Shown in pieces: positions 1-8,192 of a stretch of DNA of 27,321 bases. Made by a program: the position numbers and the translations under genes. The DNA lies in the IMG/VR virus record IMGVR_UViG_3300035034_002936, positions 1 through 27,321 of that record. One strand, given 5' to 3'. Position 1 is the stretch's first letter, and each line of letters begins with the position of its first letter. The stretch comes from a virus. The notes under the pieces are model-generated. The model had not been told where the DNA came from, made no database searches, and saw only the letters and a list, made by a program, of their open reading frames with translations.

Positions 1-26
1 ATGGATGTTTTAGATACGAGGTGTAA
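1..26 (+). CDS. possible 3' end of an upstream gene (partial)
   Basis: The third frame stays open from the left edge to a TAA at 24-26 and ends in residues GCFRYEV. The Shine-Dalgarno GAGG of the next gene (18-21) lies inside this tail, as elsewhere in this compact genome. Only seven codons are visible. A frame-1 reading to a TAG at 40-42 is equally open, so this is only a plausible remnant of a gene lying mostly outside the window. Confidence 0.22.
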
Positions 27-29
27 AAA

Positions 30-386
30 ATGGAACACATAGAAAGCTGGATGATGTCATTGCTTATTTCCGTTGTAGGTTTAATAGCAATGCTTGCTGT
101 GGGGAAATATAAAACAGAAGCAAATGAGAGAGCTATTGAAGTTGAATCAAATGCTAGAAAAGTGCTAGGTTTAAAATTAGACAAGTCATTTGAAGAACTC
201 ATAGACCATAAGTCAAGGCTGGCAAATGCAACTACCATGGAAGATGTTAGAAGAGAGTTTGTATCTAAAGAAATGTTTAGACAGATGGAAAAGCATATAG
301 ATAGTAAGTTTGATGATATGGGAAAGGTGTTAAATAAGTTTTCACAAGGGCAAGAAGAGATTTTAAAAGAGATTAGGAGGAAGTAA
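30..386 (+). CDS. membrane-anchored coiled-coil protein in the lysis cassette
   Basis: This 118-residue protein has one hydrophobic segment near the N terminus (about residues 7-25), then a charged helical stretch rich in E, K and R to the end, which looks like a coiled coil. GAGG at 18-21 sits eight bases before the ATG. The gene is first in a lysis cassette and its stop abuts the next start (386/387). A single-TM protein with a helical soluble part could be a pinholin-like or antiholin-like factor, or a structural membrane protein. No family is recognised, so the lysis role is inferred only from position. Confidence 0.6.
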   Translation: MEHIESWMMSLLISVVGLIAMLAVGKYKTEANERAIEVESNARKVLGLKLDKSFEELIDHKSRLANATTMEDVRREFVSKEMFRQMEKHIDSKFDDMGKVLNKFSQGQEEILKEIRRK

Positions 387-599
387 ATGTTTCAAGAAAA
401 TCCTATTACTAAAATAGCTTTTATATTAGTAACTCTTTTATTATTAGCAGGTGCATACACTTTAAAAATAGATTATTTTGAAGAGATTACATTTGTTTGG
501 CTTTTTGCTTTTTTTGGAATGCTTCTAAGATCTAAACTAAATGCAGATATTTTAAAATCTTTAGCAGAAGCACTTAAAGAAAAGTGGAGCAGAAGATGA
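387..599 (+). CDS. holin-like small membrane protein
   Basis: This 70-residue protein has two hydrophobic segments (about residues 9-26 and 34-48) separated by a short acidic turn, and a basic C-terminal tail ending KEKWSRR. That is the shape of a class II holin, which permeabilises the inner membrane so that endolysin can reach the wall. AGGAGG at the end of the previous gene lies about six bases before the ATG. The stop overlaps the next start as ATGA (596-599). Its place before spanins and endolysin supports the call. No sequence family was identified, so holin rests on topology and context. Confidence 0.6.
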   Translation: MFQENPITKIAFILVTLLLLAGAYTLKIDYFEEITFVWLFAFFGMLLRSKLNADILKSLAEALKEKWSRR

Positions 600-934
600 T
601 AACTAAATATTTAAGCTTTATAAAAATAGGTTTTGTAATAACTACTTTATTGCTTATCTCTTATTTGTATATATCTAAACAAAATATCATACAAGAAAAT
701 AAAATATTACAAGAAACTGTTTTAAAAGAAGAACTAAGATATTCAATTGTTCAAGAAGATTTAGAAGTCTTAAATGCAGAAATTGAAAAACAAGAAGAAA
801 TATATGAAACATGGAAAAATCAAAAACCAAAAGTGAAATATAAAATAGTTTATAAGTATAAAGAAATCATTAAAGGAGGAACTTGTGAAGAAAAAGTTAA
901 GTCTCTTGGCGATATTGATTTTAATAGTCTTTAG
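596..934 (+). CDS. inner-membrane spanin (Rz-like)
   Basis: The product of 112 residues has an N-terminal transmembrane helix (about residues 8-26), then a long periplasmic coiled coil (about 30-85) rich in E, K and Q. This is the layout of an i-spanin, which works with an outer-membrane lipoprotein to fuse the two membranes in the last step of lysis. The ATG at 596 is preferred over an in-frame start at 584 because it forms an ATGA overlap with the holin-like gene and has GGAG just upstream. The o-spanin gene begins inside this gene in another frame, the classic Rz/Rz1 arrangement. The Cys in KGGTCEE near the C terminus could take part in disulphide linkage. Confidence 0.8.
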   Translation: MITKYLSFIKIGFVITTLLLISYLYISKQNIIQENKILQETVLKEELRYSIVQEDLEVLNAEIEKQEEIYETWKNQKPKVKYKIVYKYKEIIKGGTCEEKVKSLGDIDFNSL

Positions 935-1097
935 TGGATGTTCGCAAAAACAAGAACTAGAGATAATAAGAGTTAAAGCAGCTTGCAAAACTCCTGATGT
1001 AAATTGTGATTTTAGAGCTGAAACTATTGATGAGATTTTAGGTAAATATTTAGAGTGCATTATTAAATTAAAAAGGAGTAACGAAGTATGCAAATGA
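885..1097 (+). CDS. outer-membrane spanin lipoprotein (Rz1-like)
   Basis: This 70-residue protein starts with KKK, then a hydrophobic signal and a lipobox, VFSGC, with the lipidated Cys at residue 19. Ser follows at +2, as expected for outer-membrane sorting. The start is GTG, with a near-perfect AGGAGG (875-880) a few bases upstream. The gene overlaps the i-spanin by 50 bases in another frame. The mature part is about 52 residues with further cysteines. As the lipoprotein half of a two-component spanin it should span the periplasm by pairing with the i-spanin. Its end overlaps the endolysin start. Confidence 0.82.
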   Translation: MKKKLSLLAILILIVFSGCSQKQELEIIRVKAACKTPDVNCDFRAETIDEILGKYLECIIKLKRSNEVCK

Positions 1098-1756
1098 CAA
1101 AGCAAATGTATACATTAATGGAATACTTAGCAGATGCAGAAGGAACTGAAATTCACTATAACAGCATGGAGCATGATATTACTTCTATGTATGGAATATA
1201 TAGACACGCACATCCAAGCGCAGCTATTTTTAAAGAGATAGATTATCTAACTTTCAAACTTGGAATCAAAGAAGAATCTTGCAATTGGCAAGAAAAAGAT
1301 TTAGATTTTATAAATAATTATATAAATAAAGATGAAAAGCTAAATGATAAATTTCTTGGGTTAGCAATAGATTTTTATAAAGATTATCTAAGACTTGCAA
1401 GACTAGAAATGTTTCATAAAGATTGTGTAATAGCTATGTTTTCTATGTACACAAACAGTCCAAAATTAGCATGGAAATCTGTTCAGTATGCGATAAACAC
1501 AATGAATAGAAATGGTTTTGTTGATTACAAGAGAACAACAGAAGATGGAATCTTTGGTTCAAATACTCAAAAAGGTTTAGATAAATGCTTGTATGCTTGT
1601 AACACTAGAGAAAATGTAGGCTTACTTTTTGAATCATATATGCTCCTAGGAATGTGTGCTGAATACTCTTTACTTATAAAATCAAATCCAGAAAAATATA
1701 TGATTTACAGTATTGGGTGGGATAATAGAATGAAAGAATTGCAGGGGAGAAGGTAA
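1088..1756 (+). CDS. endolysin, GH108-type N-acetylmuramidase
   Basis: This 222-residue protein resembles glycoside hydrolase family 108 endolysins, which cut the MurNAc-GlcNAc bond of peptidoglycan. The N terminus has an AEG motif with the likely catalytic Glu at residue 18, followed by D30 and YGIYR (35-39), matching the family's Glu-Gly and Asp...YGI pattern. The C-terminal half carries the usual small peptidoglycan-binding module, with DGIFGSNT at 153-160 and GWDNRM near 210-215. No signal peptide is seen, so release should depend on the holin-like protein. GGAG lies about ten bases before the ATG, inside the o-spanin gene. The E18 assignment rests on motif recall without an alignment. 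Confidence 0.8.
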   Translation: MQMTKQMYTLMEYLADAEGTEIHYNSMEHDITSMYGIYRHAHPSAAIFKEIDYLTFKLGIKEESCNWQEKDLDFINNYINKDEKLNDKFLGLAIDFYKDYLRLARLEMFHKDCVIAMFSMYTNSPKLAWKSVQYAINTMNRNGFVDYKRTTEDGIFGSNTQKGLDKCLYACNTRENVGLLFESYMLLGMCAEYSLLIKSNPEKYMIYSIGWDNRMKELQGRR

Positions 1757-1757
1757 T

Positions 1758-2015
1758 ATGTCAAGAGAAAATAGGGATAAAATAGCAAGAATAGAAAATC
1801 AAAAACTAAAAAAAAGAGTTGAATATATAAGTAGCTCAACTATAGGTGACTTAGCAAATGATATTTTAAGCTTAAAAAGTAAAATCACTGCTTTAGAAAA
1901 TAATCTCACTCTAGCAAACGGCAAAATCACTGCTTTAGAAAATGCTCTAGACACTCAAAATCAAGTAAACACTGACCTTGCAAATAGAATCACTGCTTTA
2001 GAATCAACTCCTTAA
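1758..2015 (+). CDS. small heptad-repeat coiled-coil protein
   Basis: This 85-residue protein has a basic N terminus followed by three copies of a KITALEN/RITALES unit in its second half. At DNA level the copies start at 1881, 1923 and 1986, giving spacings of 42 and 63 bases, or 14 and 21 residues. These are whole numbers of heptads, so the repeats continue one coiled-coil register, typical of trimeric phage fibre stalks and oligomerisation helices. It follows the endolysin by one base and precedes a terminator, so it is the last gene of the lysis transcript. Function unknown; a virion or fibre-associated stalk protein is possible. Confidence 0.65.
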   Translation: MSRENRDKIARIENQKLKKRVEYISSSTIGDLANDILSLKSKITALENNLTLANGKITALENALDTQNQVNTDLANRITALESTP

Positions 2016-2041
2016 ATACTTAATTTCACAAACTTTTTCTT

Positions 2042-2078
2042 AAATCTTGTGGTGTCTAACACTGCGAGATTTTTTTTT
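2042..2078 (+). terminator. intrinsic terminator after the lysis cassette
   Basis: AAATCTTG (2042-2049) pairs with CGAGATTT (2065-2072, one G-U). An inner GTGT/ACAC stem extends it through two further wobble pairs around a CTA loop. A run of T follows to 2078. It lies 26 bases after the stop of the heptad-repeat gene and before the capsid gene. Confidence 0.75.
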
Positions 2079-2094
2079 GGTTTTATTACAAGAT

Positions 2095-2109
2095 GAGAAC
2101 TTGGTTCTC
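2095..2109 (+). promoter_or_regulatory. short hairpin in the major capsid leader
   Basis: GAGAAC (2095-2100) and GTTCTC (2104-2109) form a perfect six-pair stem with a TTG loop, 40 bases before the capsid ATG and downstream of the terminator. There is no T tract, so it is not a terminator. It could be a 5' stabilising stem on the capsid mRNA or a dyad operator. No convincing -10/-35 pair was identified beside it. Confidence 0.35.
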
Positions 2110-2149
2110 CTATTTGAAAATAAAAATTAAAAAATGATAAGGAAAAAAA

Positions 2150-3268
2150 ATGCCATTATTTGAACTAACTGAATTAGGTGTAAAGCAAAGATTAGAAAAA
2201 GAAGTTACTACTGCAGTTGTAGAAGACTCTATTTTTAATCAGTTTATTGGAACTGGTGCTAATGCACCCATTAAAGCTCAAGATGAGACTGGAAATATTG
2301 AGGGTATGTCTACTATTAGATTACGAGGTAATTTAAGAAGTGGTGGAGTACAAGGAAACGCTGACTTTGATACAAATAGAGGAAAGCTTATTAATCTTTA
2401 TCAAAAAGTTGTATTAGATACTTTTGGTAACTCTGTTGAATCTGGTGAAAACATCAAGATTTTAAATCAAGCTAAGTTTATCAACTTTAGAGATGATGCG
2501 AAAGATGGTTTACAAGAAGGTGAAACTGACAAGTTTGACAGAATCGTGCTATCAAGAGCTAGTGATGACTGTACTTGTATTGTACCTGCTGGTCATGTTG
2601 GACAAGTTGATACTTCTTCTGTTTTAGCTACTGATTATGCAACTGTTGCTGATGTGCAAAGAGCTATCTCTATTGCTAAATCTTCTAAAAATGCTGATGG
2701 AAGTGCTAAGCCAAAAATCACTCCATACAAAACTATTCTTACAAAAGATACTCATGGTGTGTCTGTAAAAAGAAAGATTTATATCATGTTTGTAGGTGAA
2801 GCTACTGCTTTTAACTTAAAGCAAGACCCAGTTTGGGAAGAGAAGCAAAAATCTGCATCTGATGTAGGACTTAGCTCACCAATCTTTACTGGTCAATTAG
2901 GAATAATTGATGATTGTATTTTACTTGATATTGGAACTGTTTCTGCTGAGTATGCTGGTATTTATACTTCTGCTGATGAGGGATTTGATGGTCAAGACTT
3001 TTCTGCTTATGCTGGTGCTGCTGGTATTGCTACTGAAATCAATCTATTAATGGGTGCTACTGCTATGCTTTTACCTATGGATGACGGATATACATATTAT
3101 GAAGAAATGTATGACATGGATAGAAAAGCTAGAGTTGGGGTTGATAGAAACATGGCTATTTCTAAAGCTAAATTTGTTGGTAAAAAAGCAGAAGAAGTAG
3201 CTTCTCCATATCACCAAAAAGACTTTGGTGTTGTTGCTTTTGTAGCTTCTGCTTCTAAAAATCAGTAA
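2150..3268 (+). CDS. major capsid protein, N4-gp56 family
   Basis: The 372-residue protein resembles the N4-gp56/DUF4043 class of HK97-fold major capsid proteins: an N-terminal helical arm with a VVEDSIFNQFIGTG-type segment, the STIRLRGNLRSGGVQGN region, and a final segment KKAEEVASPYHQKDFGVVAF that reads as the closing P-domain strand. It should form the icosahedral head. Codon use is more T-rich and regular than in its neighbours (GCT, ACT, TCT), as often seen for highly expressed genes. AAGGA lies about seven bases before the ATG. Terminators flank it on both sides, so it is probably the dominant product of its own transcript. The family call is from recognition, without a search. Confidence 0.83.
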   Translation: MPLFELTELGVKQRLEKEVTTAVVEDSIFNQFIGTGANAPIKAQDETGNIEGMSTIRLRGNLRSGGVQGNADFDTNRGKLINLYQKVVLDTFGNSVESGENIKILNQAKFINFRDDAKDGLQEGETDKFDRIVLSRASDDCTCIVPAGHVGQVDTSSVLATDYATVADVQRAISIAKSSKNADGSAKPKITPYKTILTKDTHGVSVKRKIYIMFVGEATAFNLKQDPVWEEKQKSASDVGLSSPIFTGQLGIIDDCILLDIGTVSAEYAGIYTSADEGFDGQDFSAYAGAAGIATEINLLMGATAMLLPMDDGYTYYEEMYDMDRKARVGVDRNMAISKAKFVGKKAEEVASPYHQKDFGVVAFVASASKNQ

Positions 3269-3278
3269 CAAGTAATCC

Positions 3279-3310
3279 AAAAAGGGTAAGGCTTTTGTTT
3301 TACCCTTTTT
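3279..3310 (+). terminator. intrinsic terminator after the major capsid gene
   Basis: AAAAAGGGTAA (3279-3289) pairs perfectly with TTACCCTTTTT (ending at 3310) around a short loop, with T residues at the 3' end. It begins 10 bases after the capsid stop. Downstream head and portal genes lie close by on the same strand, so it probably acts as a partial terminator that lowers downstream expression relative to capsid. Confidence 0.82.
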
Positions 3311-3330
3311 TATAAAACAAAGGTAAATAA

Positions 3331-3801
3331 ATGACTACACATTATCATAGAGACATATCTTCTATCACTTATACGGGTGAGGATGTAATCCTTTCAAGAG
3401 ATTTAAAACTTTTAAAAACTCCAGAAGTAAAAAAAGGTGATGTTTTGATTCTTCCTTTAAAAAGTGCTAAGTTTTTAACTAGAAAAGGAAATCCGTATGA
3501 GCTTGTAAATATTGATTTGCTTGATGGTATTGAAACTAGCGTTATAGAACAAATATCAGATGATGCAAAGAAAAGTATTGATGAGCAAAAAGTTTTAAAT
3601 GCTGAACTTTCTTTGCAATTAGAAACTCTAAAGCAAGAACTTGAAGCATATGAAACTAGAGAGCATGATGAGGTTAATGAGTTAAAAGCTTTAAATGCTG
3701 AACTAAATGAAAAACTTGAAAATAAAACTCCAGTAAAAAAAGCTACAACTAAAAAAGCTACAACTAAAAAAGAAGAAACTACATCTCAAGAGGAATCTTG
3801 A
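3331..3801 (+). CDS. unknown virion-region protein with coiled coil and Lys/Thr tail
   Basis: The protein has 156 residues. The first about 70 look beta-rich and globular, residues about 85-130 form a Leu/Glu-rich coiled coil with two NAEL repeats, and the tail is a low-complexity Lys/Thr then Glu/Ser segment. The tail contains a perfect 15-base tandem duplication (3736-3750 and 3751-3765) encoding KKATT twice, beside A runs prone to slippage. It lies directly after the capsid gene, where head decoration or assembly proteins are often found. No family is recognised. AAAGG upstream is a weak ribosome site. Confidence 0.6.
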   Translation: MTTHYHRDISSITYTGEDVILSRDLKLLKTPEVKKGDVLILPLKSAKFLTRKGNPYELVNIDLLDGIETSVIEQISDDAKKSIDEQKVLNAELSLQLETLKQELEAYETREHDEVNELKALNAELNEKLENKTPVKKATTKKATTKKEETTSQEES

Positions 3802-3802
3802 G

Positions 3803-4408
3803 ATGGTAGCTAAAGATTTTATAGAAGAACAATATGAAATTTTAGATGTAGGTGATGATAATGAAAACTACAAAGAGTTGGAGTTGTTTACATATTTGAA
3901 AAGTGCATATATTCAACTACAAAAAGATAGACCTATTTTTAAAGAAAAAATAACACTTCTTACTGTAGCAGATGAAAATGAATATTTTATCAAAGATGAT
4001 GTTATTGATGTGGATGTTGTGGTTATAAATAATATTCCATATAAAAAAAGAATCATAAATAGATTTAATGAAGAGTGCTTTTCTCAAAGATGTGAAAAAA
4101 TCTTTAGCTTTGATGCTGATAAGTTATATATTTATCCAGCTTTGAAAAAAGATGATATGGAAATAAAAATATCATTTTCAAAAGCTAAAAGGCTAGATAG
4201 TGAAGATGCAGATTTGAATATACCAATCTTTTTAGAAGAGAGTTTAAGACTAAACTTTTTATCTAGAGCTTGTGAAAAGCTTCCTGATAGAGACAATAGA
4301 AACTTATCTACTCACTACTTAAAAAGATATAAGCAAGAGATATATGAAGCCAAAAAAGCTTCAAAGACTAGACACAGAAGTGTGACTTCTGATTTTCAAA
4401 TTATATAA
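3803..4408 (+). CDS. putative head-tail adaptor (connector) protein
   Basis: This 201-residue protein has the layout of small podovirus adaptor proteins that dock under the portal ring. An N-terminal helix bears YLKSAYIQLQKDRP, a central beta region follows (about 50-125), and a C-terminal helical part has LEESLRLNFLSRACEKLPD and then RYKQEIYEAKKA. A conserved helix with Leu and Arg-Ala-Cys/Tyr at that place is typical of SU10-type adaptor families. It starts one base after the previous stop and precedes the small protein and portal gene. The assignment is by overall pattern and position. Confidence 0.55.
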   Translation: MVAKDFIEEQYEILDVGDDNENYKELELFTYLKSAYIQLQKDRPIFKEKITLLTVADENEYFIKDDVIDVDVVVINNIPYKKRIINRFNEECFSQRCEKIFSFDADKLYIYPALKKDDMEIKISFSKAKRLDSEDADLNIPIFLEESLRLNFLSRACEKLPDRDNRNLSTHYLKRYKQEIYEAKKASKTRHRSVTSDFQII

Positions 4409-4423
4409 AAAAAGGATTTAGAT

Positions 4424-4705
4424 ATGTGGGATTGGCTAATAAAATCAGCTGGAAATGTGTGGGATAGTGTTTCTGGATGGGCTGATAAAGCGACTACTGG
4501 AGCAAACTTTGCAGAAACCTTGAAAGGTGCTGGAGCTATAGCAGATGCTTTTATGGCATATGATTCAAATAAAACAAATCAAGAAACCCTAGAACTTCAA
4601 AAGAAGCAATATGCAGATGCACAAGCATATCAAGAAAGCGAAATAAAAAGAAGAGCTAATGCACAAGCAGAATTAGACAATGCTGTTGCGTCTGTTTGGG
4701 GATAA
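4424..4705 (+). CDS. small helical protein upstream of portal (possible virion component)
   Basis: The 93-residue product begins with a Trp- and Gly-rich amphipathic segment (MWDWLIKSAGNVWDSVSGW). An Ala/Gly-rich middle and a polar Gln/Ala/Glu helix (about 50-88) follow. Short proteins like this beside portal genes of podoviruses are often minor virion or ejected proteins. AAAGGA lies about eight bases upstream. The next gene starts just after its stop. No family is recognised. Confidence 0.55.
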   Translation: MWDWLIKSAGNVWDSVSGWADKATTGANFAETLKGAGAIADAFMAYDSNKTNQETLELQKKQYADAQAYQESEIKRRANAQAELDNAVASVWG

Positions 4706-4713
4706 GGAAAAAT

Positions 4714-6567
4714 ATGTATAAAGATACTATTCAGTTTCAGTCTTGGTTAGATGAGAGTTTAGATATTCTAGACTCATCTAGAAAACTAGCAAGAAAAACT
4801 TTGGAATACAAAGAGGGTGAGCAGTTAGCGGATAGTATCAAATTTACTTTATCTTCTAGAGGACAACCTGAGCAGTGGGAAAACAATATCCAAAAGTTTG
4901 ACACTAAAATGGTAGGTTTTCAAGAGACTAGAAAAGTTCAAATAGGTATACATGGTGGTCAAAATCAAGACGACTTATCTGCTAGAATTTTAAGAGAAAC
5001 AATAAGAGCTAATCAACATGAAACTGAGTTTGATGAAGAAAAAGAGTGTTCTGATGAAGACTTAAGAATTGCTGGTTTTGCAGTTCAAGAAATAAAAGTA
5101 CAACAAAGTGATGAGCTAGACCAGTTTGGAAGAAGCCTAAAAGATGCAAAGATTATAAATATTCCATCTTCTGAGAGTTTTTTAGATCCTCATAGTAAAA
5201 AAGAAGATTACTCTGATGCAAGATTTTTCACTCAAGCTTTTTTTACAAACAAAGATGAGCTTTTAGCTTTGGGTTTTAGTGAAGAGCTTATAGGAAAACT
5301 TCATACAAATAACTATATAGATAAATCTTTGGATGAAAATACTTATCTTTATGGAGCTACAGAAGATAGATATTTACTTTGTTATACTTGGTATAAAAAG
5401 TTTGATATAAAAGAGAAAAAATATAAATATTTTTATAGCTATTGGAGTGATAGTATCATTTTAAAGCAAGAAGAATCTCCATTTAAAGACTTAATAGAAG
5501 GCTTCCCTATAATAGTACAGTTTTTAAGAAAAAAGAAAAATCGTACAAAAAATATAAAAGGTCATGCTGGAATCTACAAAGATATTATGCCTTTACAAGA
5601 TGCTATAAATAATGCAAAGTTAAGACTATATAATATGCTAGGAAATGTAAAAGTTCTAGTACAAACTGATAGTGTGGATGATATAGAGATATTCAAAAAT
5701 GAGTTTTCTTTAGATAACGCTATAGTTGAAGTGGAAAATATAGGCGGTATAAAAGAAGTAAAACAACATACTGAATATCAACAAATCATAAATATCATAA
5801 TAGATACAAGAAATCAGATGAAAGAAATCTTAGGATTTAATGATGAGCTTTTAGCTGTTGCTAATAATAGACTAAGTGGTGAAGCTATAGAGAAAAGACT
5901 TTCCACTGGTACTTTTGGCTTATCTGAGTATTTTAAAGCAAGTTCAAGACTTCAAATGAGAACTATCAAAAAGCTTATACCTATTCTTATATACTATTAT
6001 GATGCAACTAGACTTGTAAAAATAATAGAGCCTGATGATACTTTATCTTACTTCACTATGAATGAGCCTGATTTAGATGAAAATGGTTTTGTGAACTATG
6101 AAGATATAGGTGATGGTTTTGTAGAGCCTAAAATGAAAAACAAAATCACTGTAGGAAAATATGACTTAATCTATACAGAAGAAGCAAAAGAGACTACAAG
6201 TGCAAATGAAAGATTTAGATTAAATATAGAAATGCTAAAACAAATAGAAAGAAGTAATCCAGAACTAGCACTTGCTTTGACTCCTGAAATCTATGCCGAT
6301 GCAAATGCACCAATAGCTGAGAAGCTTAAAGGTTTAATTTCTCAACAACAACAAAGAAGTCCAGAAGCACAAGCAAATCCAGAAGAGCAACTAAAACTTG
6401 CAAAATTAGCAAGTGATATTAAGCTAAATGAAGCAAAAGCTTCATATCAAGGCAATAAAAACGCTGTAGATATGGTAAGAATAAATCAAGCAAATAGTGC
6501 AAATGTAAACAACAATAAAGCAAAAGAAGCTCAACTTTTAGTAAATGCAATGAAAGGAATAAGATAA
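4714..6567 (+). CDS. portal protein (podovirus, P22/SU10-like type)
   Basis: The portal forms the dodecameric ring at one capsid vertex for DNA entry and exit. The 617-residue protein shows the usual order: an N-terminal clip/wing region, the segment GIYKDIMPLQDAINNAKLRL in the middle, RLSGEAIEKRLSTGTFGLSE about two thirds along, then YDLIYTEEAKETTSANERFR. A Gln/Ala/Asn-rich helical C-terminal extension (from about residue 545) recalls the barrel of P22-type portals. The ATG at 4714 is chosen over a TTG at 4696 because AAGGA lies at a good distance and the longer form would overlap the previous gene. The capsid, adaptor and internal proteins around it support the call. Confidence 0.82.
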   Translation: MYKDTIQFQSWLDESLDILDSSRKLARKTLEYKEGEQLADSIKFTLSSRGQPEQWENNIQKFDTKMVGFQETRKVQIGIHGGQNQDDLSARILRETIRANQHETEFDEEKECSDEDLRIAGFAVQEIKVQQSDELDQFGRSLKDAKIINIPSSESFLDPHSKKEDYSDARFFTQAFFTNKDELLALGFSEELIGKLHTNNYIDKSLDENTYLYGATEDRYLLCYTWYKKFDIKEKKYKYFYSYWSDSIILKQEESPFKDLIEGFPIIVQFLRKKKNRTKNIKGHAGIYKDIMPLQDAINNAKLRLYNMLGNVKVLVQTDSVDDIEIFKNEFSLDNAIVEVENIGGIKEVKQHTEYQQIINIIIDTRNQMKEILGFNDELLAVANNRLSGEAIEKRLSTGTFGLSEYFKASSRLQMRTIKKLIPILIYYYDATRLVKIIEPDDTLSYFTMNEPDLDENGFVNYEDIGDGFVEPKMKNKITVGKYDLIYTEEAKETTSANERFRLNIEMLKQIERSNPELALALTPEIYADANAPIAEKLKGLISQQQQRSPEAQANPEEQLKLAKLASDIKLNEAKASYQGNKNAVDMVRINQANSANVNNNKAKEAQLLVNAMKGIR

Positions 6568-6568
6568 A

Positions 6569-8191
6569 ATGGCAAGATATAACACACAAGCACCAAAAAT
6601 AGATTTTTCTGGCTTTTTAAATAGAGGAATAAACAGTAATAGTGGAGCTGTTGCTGGAGCTTTATCTAAAGCCTTTGATGGTATTGCTAATATGGTAGAT
6701 GCACATGGAGCAAACGCAGATGAACAGGAACTTGCAAAGTATGTAGATGCTACTGAAACTAAAGATATAAATGAGAGTAATTTTTACAATCCTTTAAACG
6801 CTTTAAATGCTAAAAATATAGTAGAAAAAAATGTAAGTAAAAAAAGAGTAAACGAACAGTTTGCTAGAGATGATGCAAAATACTATATAGACCAATACAC
6901 AGATGAAGCTAAAGCAGATGCTTTAAGTATGGATAAAAAAGATTATGAAACTAAATATGAGAATATGGGTGGAATAAATCAAGAAGCTGTAAGTTCTGTA
7001 TGGGATAAAAAAGAAGATAGAACATATCTTTTAGGGCAAAGAGAAGAAGCAGAAGTAGATAGAAGAAATAATCTAGCTCAAGATTTTGAACAAAATAGAA
7101 GAAATAAAATCATTTTTGATAGACAAAATGAAGCTTATGGTGAGAATCAAGATTTAAAAACAAAAAGAAATGCTGGAGCTAAACTTTTAAATGATATTTA
7201 TACTGGAACTATCACTAGCAAAGATGGACTTGCCCTTTATGCAGATAGTATAGACCAAGCTTCATATAAGGAAGCCATAAAAGTTTTAGATACTGAAACT
7301 AATAGAAAAACTAGAAATAATCTTGTAGGAAAATACCAAAACTTTTCTGAGTTTAAAAAGAGTGATGACTGGAAAGAAACTCCTTTTGCTGTAAGGGAAT
7401 CACTTGCTGGTTCTAAGTCTTGGAAAAAAGACAATACGGAATTAAGCTATGATGAACAATCAAAAGAAAAACTAAAACTAGCTAGAGAAGTAGACTTTGA
7501 AAATATGAACAAACAATACTTTGATAAAACTGGTAAGAAAATGAGTGTAACTCAAAAATATACTTTTATAGAAAAAGGTGATGTACCTAAAGAAATAGAG
7601 TATAAAAAGCCTCAAGATATTAAGCCTTTAACTACAAAAGAATCTGAGGACTTAGATGGACTTGTTAAGTATGCTGAGACTTTAGATAAGTTAAGTAAAG
7701 CATATGATAGCTCTTATGTTGGTGGTTTAGATTCTAGTTTAAGTAGTATATCTCCAGCTTGGGCGGAGAGTGATAGACATAGACTTTTTAACTCTTTAAT
7801 GAATGATGTTACTTTAGGTAAGACTTCTGCTTTAGCTGGAACTTTATCTGATAAAGATATGGCTTTACTTCAAGGTTCTGGCTTATCTGATAAACTAGGA
7901 GAAGATGACTATGTGAAGTCTTTAAATGGAGTAAAATCAAAGGTTCAACAACTAATAAAAGAAAGATACAATTTACTTGATGCTCAATATGAAATGCCTG
8001 AACATTACTCTTATATGAAAGATATAAAGCTAGGGACAAAAGAAGAACCTCAAGTGAAAGTAAAAACAATAAAAACTAAAGTAGAAAATAATACAAATCC
8101 TGCAACTACGGACAATACTAGAAGACAAAATGTTGATATAAACGGAGTTAAATTACTATCACCAGATGATATTTTAAACGGGAAGTATTAA
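6569..8191 (+). CDS. internal virion / ejection protein (smaller)
   Basis: This 540-residue protein is mostly polar and helical, with long Lys/Glu/Asn-rich stretches and no membrane segment. The segment GKTSALAGTLSDKDMALLQG (about 417-436), with SYVGGLDSSLSSISPAWA before it, matches a motif common in phage internal virion (DNA ejection) proteins: a small-residue helix followed by LSDKD and LL. Its place, one base after the portal and before a giant helical protein, is the normal position of ejection proteins in podoviruses. It probably leaves the capsid with the DNA to help build a channel. Family recognition is partial. Confidence 0.65.
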   Translation: MARYNTQAPKIDFSGFLNRGINSNSGAVAGALSKAFDGIANMVDAHGANADEQELAKYVDATETKDINESNFYNPLNALNAKNIVEKNVSKKRVNEQFARDDAKYYIDQYTDEAKADALSMDKKDYETKYENMGGINQEAVSSVWDKKEDRTYLLGQREEAEVDRRNNLAQDFEQNRRNKIIFDRQNEAYGENQDLKTKRNAGAKLLNDIYTGTITSKDGLALYADSIDQASYKEAIKVLDTETNRKTRNNLVGKYQNFSEFKKSDDWKETPFAVRESLAGSKSWKKDNTELSYDEQSKEKLKLAREVDFENMNKQYFDKTGKKMSVTQKYTFIEKGDVPKEIEYKKPQDIKPLTTKESEDLDGLVKYAETLDKLSKAYDSSYVGGLDSSLSSISPAWAESDRHRLFNSLMNDVTLGKTSALAGTLSDKDMALLQGSGLSDKLGEDDYVKSLNGVKSKVQQLIKERYNLLDAQYEMPEHYSYMKDIKLGTKEEPQVKVKTIKTKVENNTNPATTDNTRRQNVDINGVKLLSPDDILNGKY

Positions 8192-8192
8192 T

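Noticed and set aside
4696-4713. Longer portal form from a TTG start
   Set aside because: The ATG at 4714 has a well-placed AAGGA and avoids overlap with the preceding gene.
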